A stretch of 64,000 bases of DNA from Siphonodentalium dalli. Lineage: Eukaryota > Mollusca > Scaphopoda > Gadilida > Siphonodentaliidae. The stretch covers positions 118,029,195 to 118,093,194 of the forward strand of contig CP136065.1 of assembly GCA_032622095.1 (NCBI GenBank), written 5' to 3'. Every line of letters starts with the position of its first letter. Within the stretch, counting starts at the first letter, position 1. This document shows positions 56,480 through 64,000 of the stretch, piece after piece. Below the pieces are notes generated by a model. It worked only from the letters and a program-made list of their open reading frames with translations, searched no databases and had not been told where the DNA came from. A program made the translations under genes and the position numbers.

Positions 56480-57260
56480 AAGAATATATAACCCAAGTAG
56501 AATCACATAAGCACCTTGGCTTGAACATACAGAGTGACCTAAACTGGGACAAACATATCAATGAGTTATCAAAGAAAATATATGGCCGCCTTGCATATTT
56601 AAGACAATTGAAATATTCTTTAAATAGGAAAACCTTAGACACAATTTATCGAGCGTACATATTGCCCCTTATGGATTATGCCGACGTTGTCTGAGACTCC
56701 ACCCCAGCAAATGTAATTTCAAAATTAGATCGCATCCAAGCAGACGCGGGTCGAATTGTTACAGGTCTCACGCGATCCGTCCTTGTAAAAAACTTGCTAG
56801 TAGAATTGGGGTGGCAAACGTTAACAAACAGAAGGAAATATCATAGAATGAATATCATGTACAGAATAACTAATAACAAGATCCCTAAATATCTCAACAA
56901 TCTCTTACCCACTCGCCCCGAATCAGCTGCTAGATATGATTTTAGAGATAAAACAAGTTTTCCTCCATACTCGTTCAAAAGAACAGTGCATTTTTAACAC
57001 ACATATTTCTCAAATACAACTAGAAATAAAATAAAATAAAAGAATCATCCTCCCTTCGTATTTTTAAAACAAAATACCTAACAACTGATCCAGTTCTTGC
57101 GCCACCAGACTATATCAATTTCGGAAATCGCGCGATAAACATCATTCATTGTAAACTTCGAAATTACTGTACAGTAGCGATTTAAACGCTGACAAATTTT
57201 CTAACTTCATATCGGACAATCCATTCTGTCGTTGTGGTCACCCGGCAGAAGATTCCGGAG
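56480..57260 (+). pseudogene. 3' fragment of a non-LTR retrotransposon (RT C-terminus)
   Basis: From 56512 one frame reads HLGLNIQSDLNWDKHINELS, then 'KKIYGRLAYLRQLK', 'YRAYILPLMDYADVV', a TGA (56692-56694, where the family has Trp), 'KLDRIQADAGRIVTGLTR', and 'LGWQTLTNRRKYHRMNIMYR' to a stop at 56995-56997. These are the post-catalytic thumb and linker of a Jockey/CR1-like endonuclease-reverse transcriptase. In another frame 57176-57255 reads 'SDLNADKFSNFISDNPFCRCG' less its last residues, then 'HPAEDS', which fits the C-terminal Cys/His motif. The catalytic RT and endonuclease are absent and the 3' end is cut off abruptly. Dead, 5'-truncated copy. Confidence 0.85.
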
Positions 57261-57839
57261 GTGACGTCGCAGTGAATGATTTAAAAAGTCACACCCAGAA
57301 ACGGAATGATGCGAGTTAGAAGCGTTAAAGTGATATATTCTAAGTGATATGAGGTAGGTATAATTTACTCATAAAATTATAGCTTGATATATCAATTTTT
57401 TTTCATTTTAGTAAATTGGGTATTGGGTTTCCAAAAATTGAAAACTGTTTCCTAACAGGGATGCTTGAAGCATAAAGGATGAGTGGTTTCTTCAATATTT
57501 GGGTGAATATTTGAAAACTGTACAATTTGATGTTACAACCATTGGTCCTATAATTACAGAAGTTTGTGCAACAGGAGAAAACCAAATAATTATATTTTCT
57601 AGGTACCATGATAATTAGGATGATATTCAGGCAAAACAACTGAACCAAACTCTGAGCTGTTGAATTTTTACAGAGCCAACATGAGTCAATGTCATGAATT
57701 TCTGAATGTTACTTTTCTACATTGAAATGTATAGACTATATTTTTTTCCTGAAGAGGTCAGATAAATCTCACATATTCAATCCTAATTGAGTCCATGAAA
57801 CTTGAACAAAACGACTATAACTGGAATATGGACTTTCTT

Positions 57840-59510
57840 CATTTAAACTTGAAAATATAGATCTCATTGCTCCTGTTACCAATTTCTGTGTCACTCCTGT
57901 TACCAAGAGTATAACAAGTAATTATATGAGGGTGTAAAGTAGCCTTCTCGAGGAACCTGTCACCAGAGGGAAGGTCACCAAATAGGTAATCCCAACAGAA
58001 GTCAAAATTGTGGTGATTTGATATCATTTATGCATACCGGAGAGCATTAATGAACAAATGAGGCGAGTAGGTTAATTGTAAGTCACTCCTGTTACCGCAA
58101 TATCATTTCTTTCATCATTTTAAATGTATCAGGAATACGTTTTTCATATTCTAGAATGAGCCTTTTATGCAAAACATAAGTGTTTAGTTTTCAAATCTAA
58201 ATACATTTTTAGAAATTTGTCATTAACTGCCATATATGTCACTCCTGTTACTGTTACTTTTTTTGGTAACAGGAGTGACAGTAACAGGTGCAACAGATAT
58301 GTGCAAGGAACATTTATTGCCAACAACACTTTGTTTAGCCAGATCTTGTCAATGAAGATCACCAAAGTCAGTAGTCATCACTTTTCATCACAAGAAGGAA
58401 ATTCAATAAAATCCATTTGAAAAAAATATGAAGTAATATATGTTTCATATTTGTTGTTTGATATTTTGCAAGCCCCCCCCCCCCCCCCCCCCCCCCCATT
58501 CAGACCATGGTCAACTTCTTTACATTTGCCACATATAAAATATCAGAAATTGATAGCACAGCTCTGTTCAAAATAAAGACCATAAATTGTAGTCTTGTGT
58601 TATACAGCTTCTAGCTATATCTTAACGGGAAAAGTCACATGTGACCTACTAGTATTGAAGAGTCAAATGGATATGAATGATTTGGTATTCCGGTTTGATT
58701 CAAAATAAGATTTTATACTATATTTCCAACAAGAGTCACATCAGAGATGCAGAGACTGGTCTTGGTGGCTACAGCAAAATCTTTTGATATTTATTCCAAG
58801 TTATCCCACCAACAAGCAAAACAGTTGCATACTTTTATAAATAGTCTTAGCTCTCAATATAAACCACAGACAGACCAATTTTTACAGGGTGAATTGTGAA
58901 AACCCAAACCTATTCTTTATCTGAATCAGCCTATGAGTCCAGTTGTATCCATCTGTTAATTGATGCCCACCAGTCGAGTGCCAGCCAGAGTGTTAACCTT
59001 GCCAAACACGGTTTGAGTTTTGCAGAAGATGATCACATAAAAAAGCAAGATTCTTGAGCGACTTAACATTATTGTGTACCAAAATTCACTGTATATGGCC
59101 ACATTGTGAAAACCAGGAGGTCATTCCTGTTACCAAAATGTCACTCCTGTTACCAATGTCACTCCTGTTACCATTGCATATTTATATTTTGTTAAAAAAA
59201 TACTCATCCAAAGAAAACAGTTATTATTATATTGAGATTGGTACAAAGTGTTGATGCTTATGCAAATATGATCAACTTGGAACTCATGGCCTACAGAGTA
59301 ATCAGTTGTGTTCTTTTATGCAATAAATGTGTGAGTTCACCCATGCTTATAGAGATTTTAAACATATTCACTATGATGAGCTTATTCAAGCTCAATTGTT
59401 TCCAAGAAGTAACAAAAGGTAATAACAATAAATATATTTTAGTCGTATGAAATGACTGCTATTGGTGTAAGCTGATTGTTGTTTGTTAGTAACAGGAGTG
59501 ACATACTTTA
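57840..59510. repeat. Cluster of nine TCACTCCTGTTACC motifs
   Basis: The 14-mer TCACTCCTGTTACC or a close variant occurs at 57869-57880 (12 bases), 57891-57904, 58083-58096, 58239-58251, 59121-59134, 59141-59154 and 59159-59172 on the plus strand. It occurs at 58265-58278 and 59489-59501 on the minus strand. The copies at 58239 and 58265 form a hairpin. I did not see this motif elsewhere in the window. Spacing is irregular (18 to over 800 bp), so it is not a simple tandem repeat. It could be the subterminal or terminal repeats of a decayed transposon, or a protein-binding cluster. A 25-C run lies within (58473-58497). Confidence 0.75.
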
Positions 59511-59890
59511 CTGCTTAGCTTGATTAAGTCATGTTGCCATGGCAATAGCAATAAAATTCCAGCGTGCCGAAGCAAACCCTAATTCATGGTAAGTCATCAG
59601 GTTCGACATGGAAATGTTTTTTTCTGTGAATTTGAACTTTGAATTTAGCGTAATGCAATCTTCCAAATTGTACAGTTTTCAAATATTCACCCACTTACAT
59701 ACTTACAAACATTTGCCTAAAGGGGTTTTTAATCCCTATACACAGCACATGAAATAATTTTAATCTAGATATCAAACTTTAATTCAACAGCTACCGGTAA
59801 ATTTGTTTATATGATAGAGGAATTTTAGTTAATTGTTTATATGGGGTCTTAAGTTCTCAAGCTCTGTCCTATATGGCTAGCCATTCCCTT
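59511..59890. other. Unannotated stretch
   Basis: AT-rich sequence; nothing recognised. Confidence 0.4.
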
Positions 59891-60365
59891 TTGAAATGAA
59901 AGTGTCAATGACACTGCAGCTTATGACCTGTTGCCCGTGCCAAATGATTTAGCCATGTAAAGATTAAAATCCAAGATGGCTGCTGGCAGCCATGTTTTTG
60001 GCCGAATGACCCCAAAATGACTCGTTCCCATCTACATGTCAATATTAACATCCATGACAAATTTCATGATGATTAGACAAACAGTTCGGCCTGTACACCG
60101 TGCTAATGGATTGAATTTTGAAATTCAAGATGGCCACTAGTGGCCATGTTTTTTTGCCGAATGACCCCAAAATGACTAATTCCCATCTACATGTCAATGT
60201 CAACAGCCAAATTTCATAATGATCCCACCAAAGGTACGACCTGTATACGTAGCCCGTGTTAATCGAAATTGTTGATGGACATCTCCACACACACACACAC
60301 ACACATGGACAATGGATACCAAGCCATGGCAATAGCTCAAATTTACAAGTAAAGTTGAGCTAAAA
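59891..60365. repeat. TAGCTCAACTT-ended repeat family, short copy
   Basis: Starts 'gaaagtgtcaatgacactgc' + 'agctt' (about 59897-59921, decayed left end) and has two internal units ('aagatggctgctggcagcca', 'gaccccaaaatgactcgttc', 'catctacatgtcaatattaa'). It ends 'ccaagccatggcaatagctc' and AAAGTTGAGCTA (60351-60362). It has a short acac microsatellite (60286-60304). It contains only two units where the 20.4-kb copy has about seven. Confidence 0.85.
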
Positions 60366-60474
60366 AAAACTATTTCCCGGTCCTCAGAATTATTTCAACA
60401 CAACTACTTATTATGATGAAAAAAAAACACGTTCAAGCTTCTGTTTACTGGAATGTAAAGTTTCAAATAAAATT

Positions 60475-60690
60475 CAGAAGAGAAGGGTTAACAGTAACAT
60501 TTGGCCCGTATTTGACCGGTCAACCCCGTTTCAACAAATCTGGATACCATGCAGTCACACAAGGACCCTCTGTACCAAAATATAAGCTACATTGGCCTAC
60601 AGGTTCTTGAGAAGAAGAAGTTTTAAGTTTTATTGATGAATGGATGGACAGATTGATGACTATATACATGTACCTCCACCAGACAATAGT
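60475..60690. repeat. 'aacaaatctg' family repeat fragment
   Basis: 'ttgaccggtcaaccccgttt' + 'caacaaatctg', 'cacaaggaccctctgtacca' + 'aatataagct' and 'ggttcttgagaagaagaag' match the repeats at 36420-36560 and 39000-39260. Decayed microsatellite tail 'gatggacagattgatgacta'. Confidence 0.65.
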
Positions 60691-60802
60691 CTCAAGTAAG
60701 CTGAAAAGGTGTTATCGCTGTTTTCAACCTGATCTGTTGGGTAGTAACCAGGTGATGACATTATTAGAATTATGCATGTGTCGTTTGCATGTTTTTAGTT
60801 TA

Positions 60803-61372
60803 ATTAAAGGGGTACTGTACACTGAATCCGGCCATTTATGGGACCATCTCCTTTTATACTCAACAGAATATATGCAAAAAATGAATGAATTTGAGCCATG
60901 GATTAATGCCAAATACACTCATGTTCTCTATGAATGATGCAAACAACATGGTAATTATAATGAAAATGCATTTATTATTACATCTTTATTTCCTCCATAA
61001 GTCAAGATTGGCATAAATTGACAAACATGAATATTAAATTAGCATTATATACAATGGAACCACAATGTGTGGTACACAGCTACCTGAAAATAAGACATTT
61101 ATAATACAATAATTTGACTCCATGTGAACTCATTGGCATGTATCTGTAGAAAAATTCAATGTGTAAACATATATATATATGTCAGTTATGGCATGAGAAT
61201 TCATTTTCATTATAATTACCATGTTGTTTGCATCATTCAGAGTTTATCTTGCACTAGTCCATGCTCTAATCCATGGCTCAAATTCATTCATTTGTTGCAT
61301 ATATTTTGTTGAGTATAAAGGAGATGGTCCCACAAACGACTGGATTGATTTAGGATACAGTACCCCTTTAAT
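60803..61372. mobile_element. 570-bp fold-back element with ~170-bp arms
   Basis: The left arm (60803-60975) recurs as the reverse complement at 61198-61372: 'attaaaggggtactgta' with 'tacagtacccctttaat', 'gggaccatctccttttatac' with 'gtataaaggagatggtccc', 'gagccatggattaatgc' with 'gctctaatccatggctc', and 'gatgcaaacaacatggtaat' + 'tataatgaaaatg' with its complement. A ~220-bp unique loop lies between. The overlapping frames on both strands derive from the arms. A MITE or inverted duplication is likely; I did not find a convincing target duplication (TTAAT/AATAATT on either side is only suggestive). Confidence 0.88.
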
Positions 61373-62112
61373 AATTTCAGGTAAAAGAAACACGCTCTGT
61401 TTCAATTTGCTTTCCATACAGAGCTTCAGTTTTCCTAATTTATGTCTCCCATAGGGTTTGGAGTTTCCCCAAATGCATGGCTTTCCCCTTAACCCTGGAT
61501 AACGGGTCCATGCTATGTAAGTCACAGTTTATTCGGAGTATGGTGTGAACACTAAAGACTTATATTTTATGGCGTGACAATCTGAAATGCTCTCTTAAAC
61601 AATCAATAAAGAGCTTATCTATTGTAAATAATCAAATATGATTTATATGTCAGGGGTCTAATGTCAACACTAATTGTGCTTTTAAAGGCATATATATCTA
61701 ATTCGGAGTTCATCTAATTGACAAAAGATTCAAATCTACTGTAACTGAGCAAATATACATTGACAATAGCATTACACACAATTTCCTTTTTGAAAAGGTT
61801 TTGACATCATGATCACAGGTATCATGCTCAAATTACAATATAATAGGGCAAATAAAATTTGAAAGATCTAAGACTTAATCTTAGTTGCCTTCATGTCCAT
61901 TTTTTCTCAATTTCGATTATCAAATTGCAAGCTGTGAATTCTGTTGTTTCTGGATAGTAAAATTTTTATTTGAATATTGTGTCTCCTCTTTTCTGAGACA
62001 ATACTCACAATAGGTCATCAGAAGTTAAAGCCGCATCGCGATATGCACTCCAAAGGGTTCGTACACAACTTTCAAAGTGAAATTCCAGTACTTTTCGAGT
62101 ACATTTCAGATA
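61373..62112. other. Unannotated stretch
   Basis: AT-rich; no exon, RNA gene or repeat recognised. Confidence 0.4.
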
Positions 62113-62116
62113 TTAA

Positions 62117-62359
62117 CCCTTCCAAGACTGGAGCTTGCTGAAAACCCTGTGCCAATGCATTCTCTTAAACAAGTGAGTCTCCCATAGGAAGCCTTTCATA
62201 TAAGAGAATGTATTGGCTTAACAATATTTACCTTGACCTTGTAAGCCAGTAAACTCTTTATTATATACGAGGCTCCCTATGGGAGACTCGCATATATAAG
62301 AGAATACACTGGCACAGGATCTTTAATGTTGCACCAGCACAGCTCCTGTCATGAAGGGG
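62117..62359. mobile_element. piggyBac-type MITE, copy 2
   Basis: TTAA (62113-62116) precedes CCCTTCCAAGACTGGAGC, and the element ends 'cagctcctgtcatgaagggg' with the right TTAA decayed to TCAT. The interior has the same alternating 'attctctta'/'taagagaat' words and 'gaggctccctatgggagact' as copy 1 (53937-54185). About 243 bp, no ORF. More decayed at the right end than copy 1. Confidence 0.85.
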
Positions 62360-63253
62360 TCATATTAGTATGTTTTATATTACTTTAGAACTATTAAAAT
62401 TTGCATATGTAACTCACAAAAAAACAAGCTAACACTGAAATAGGCTTTACAGACAGATTGTCAATAATAACAAGAATAATATACATGAACTTTATATGCT
62501 AACAGCAATCGCTAACAAGAAAGGAATGTGAAATTTAAACAGTTCATGTCAACAGCAAAGTGCTTTCCTATGTGGTTTGAGAGGCGTGAAATGGAAATCA
62601 AAGGGATTTTGAATCCCATAGAACAGTGGTACCTGAGGTAGTGCTGTAAAACGAGAGGCCGATCACGATCGGCAGATGTTTAACCCATACCTTGGCGATA
62701 GCGACTAGCCATAACTGATAATTTGTCAAAGAGATGATCACAGGAATTAATCCATATATCAGTACCCAACTTGAAATCAAAAGCTCAAATAATTTGTCTT
62801 AAGAAAGGGTTAAAGTATTTGGGTTGGGGAGGTGTAGTTTTAAATCTCATAACTCTGTCCCTATTCACACAAGGACCTCTCACTGTGAGATCCAATGGTT
62901 TAGTGATTTCGGAGGACATGTTTAGGAGTTTAAGTTAACTCATTGGAAGCAAAAGTGATAAATCCCTATCTTTGCCACTTTTGACATGCCAGATATTCAA
63001 AATTTATTATTCACTTCTAAAGAGAAATTATAATTGTTGACAAGCCAGACTGCTTAGAACGACATATATGTAGGGGATTCCATCTCGTATTTAAATGGTA
63101 ATTTAATTACCCCCCCCCCCTTCCCCCATTCTCCCCAGTTATTTGTTTATCAAACATGGACAGATATAAGATCAGATCTGACCTGTGTATTAAATAAGAT
63201 TAAGTGTTTCATAACAGGGGTGTATGGTTTTCAAAAATATATGTAGTTTATAC
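62360..63253. other. Mostly unannotated stretch before the right direct repeat
   Basis: 62650-62692 ('acgagaggccgatcacgatc' + 'ggcagatgtttaacccatac') repeats 30347-30390 in the PDE intron, with a palindromic CCGATCacGATCGG core. 62855-62900 has a faint 'cacaaggacctc' repeat fragment. A C run (63110-63120) precedes the terminal repeat. No gene recognised. Confidence 0.5.
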
Positions 63254-64000
63254 AATTCAAAAGTATTATCTATATAATGTTATACAGACATAATATGATG
63301 GGGATGCTGGCCCCTATGACCACTAAATCATTCATATAAAAGAAAGTAAGTTAGCCCTCATTTGAATGGTTTCACACATTACAATGTTTTACAAGTAGCT
63401 TGGGCACTAAAAGCCACAACCTTCAATGTTAATCTTCTAAGTGCTCTGTGGCCCCTAAAATTCAATCAACCATGAAAATGTGAACAAATGGGAAAATAAG
63501 GTTCCTGGAAATACTAACATCTACCATATTGATTTTCAAAACAAGTCATCACTTACATTAGTCATGTATATTTATCTGCCTGTTTCCCATTGCATAGATA
63601 AATCATATTGGCTATCAGCTGTTGTTTTAATTTCAAATTGAAAGCACGTGTCTGAAGGGTTAATATATTTTTCAAAAATCAATTAATCAGTCAATACCAA
63701 AATTGATAGAAGTGAAAAGTGTGCAAAGATACCCAATAGATATTAAGAGATATGAGGAAGAGTCCATGTACATTATAGCATGTGTCTATGGAAACCTTGG
63801 AAAGGGTTAATTATTTTTGAAGCAAATTAATGGAATTTAGAAGACACTTATATAGGTGTAATGAAATTTCAAGAATAGGAAAAACACCAGTCTTGTGCTG
63901 CCATTAATCAATTTGACAGTTAGAATAAACAAACAGCCAGCCACAAGTGTTGTTTATCTTGCTTGACCCACCAGAGCTCTGTATCATATGTCATCACTCA
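63254..64000. repeat. Right copy of long direct repeat shared with window start
   Basis: Direct repeat of 1-783 with five substitutions that I could see (e.g. 'aaatcgttcat' to 'aaatcattcat', 'gtgaatagtg' to 'gtgaaaagtg', 'ccaccagtg' to 'ccacaagtg'), and lacking the G-run insertion. It runs to the last base of the window, so the repeat probably continues beyond it. Its left edge in the window is set only by the window's own first base. Confidence 0.95.

Noticed and set aside
1-64000. Circular molecule of about 63 kb suggested by identical ends
   Set aside because: The two ends differ by several substitutions and an indel, and the content (introns, MITEs, DIRS) is chromosomal; the input is also a window of fixed size.

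Overview
The window looks like animal nuclear DNA, most probably from a marine mollusc and likely a bivalve. It is AT-rich, with no operons, dense conserved ORFs or ribosome binding sites. Three short exons with clean AG/GT boundaries and matching phase are separated by multi-kilobase introns. The dispersed repeats ('ggccataactctg...', GACG/GACA microsatellite tails, 'ccaagccatggcaatagctcaa') resemble those I know from bivalve and gastropod genomes. The species assignment is inference; the eukaryotic, repeat-rich character is read directly.

The only cellular gene I can support is on the minus strand: part of a cyclic-nucleotide phosphodiesterase of the PDE5/PDE11 family. Exons at 41151-41312, 30011-30100 and 26899-27036 encode, in order, the end of GAF-A, the connecting helix, and the start of GAF-B. 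All three are phase 0. The start of GAF-A, the rest of GAF-B and the catalytic HD domain were not found here and are probably outside the window.

Almost everything else is mobile or repetitive DNA. Two DIRS-type (tyrosine-recombinase) retrotransposons dominate. Element A (15786-20371, minus) has a decayed gag and RT/RNase H but an open 398-codon recombinase with its catalytic residues. Element B (30445-34309, plus) sits in the PDE intron, 345 bp from an exon and antisense to the gene, and is more decayed. In both, an internal complementary region equals the two element ends joined together, which fits replication through a circular intermediate. Non-LTR (56480-57260) and Penelope-like GIY-YIG (23707-23982) fragments are also present.

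Non-autonomous DNA transposons are abundant and several are delimited to the base: two Tc1/mariner-type MITEs with TA duplications, a 376-bp hAT-type MITE with a perfect 8-bp duplication, a 1.5-kb hAT-like element at the edge of a 163-bp palindrome, two TTAA/CCCTT piggyBac-type MITEs, and an 886-bp TTAA element with six copies of a 20-bp palindrome. There are also several fold-back elements, including a 570-bp inverted repeat at 60803-61372. Tandem arrays include a 40-bp minisatellite (9261-9650), a decaying ~270-290-bp satellite (9780-11780, with a partial copy at 41370-42060), and arrays at 14.2, 15.1, 20.5, 24.6 and 36.8-38.5 kb.

The first 783 bp and the last 747 bp are near-identical direct repeats, so the window begins and ends in the same sequence 63,253 bp apart. 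That indicates a large tandem duplication, a recent repeat family, or unresolved haplotypes in the assembly. No tRNA, rRNA or CRISPR array was recognised.
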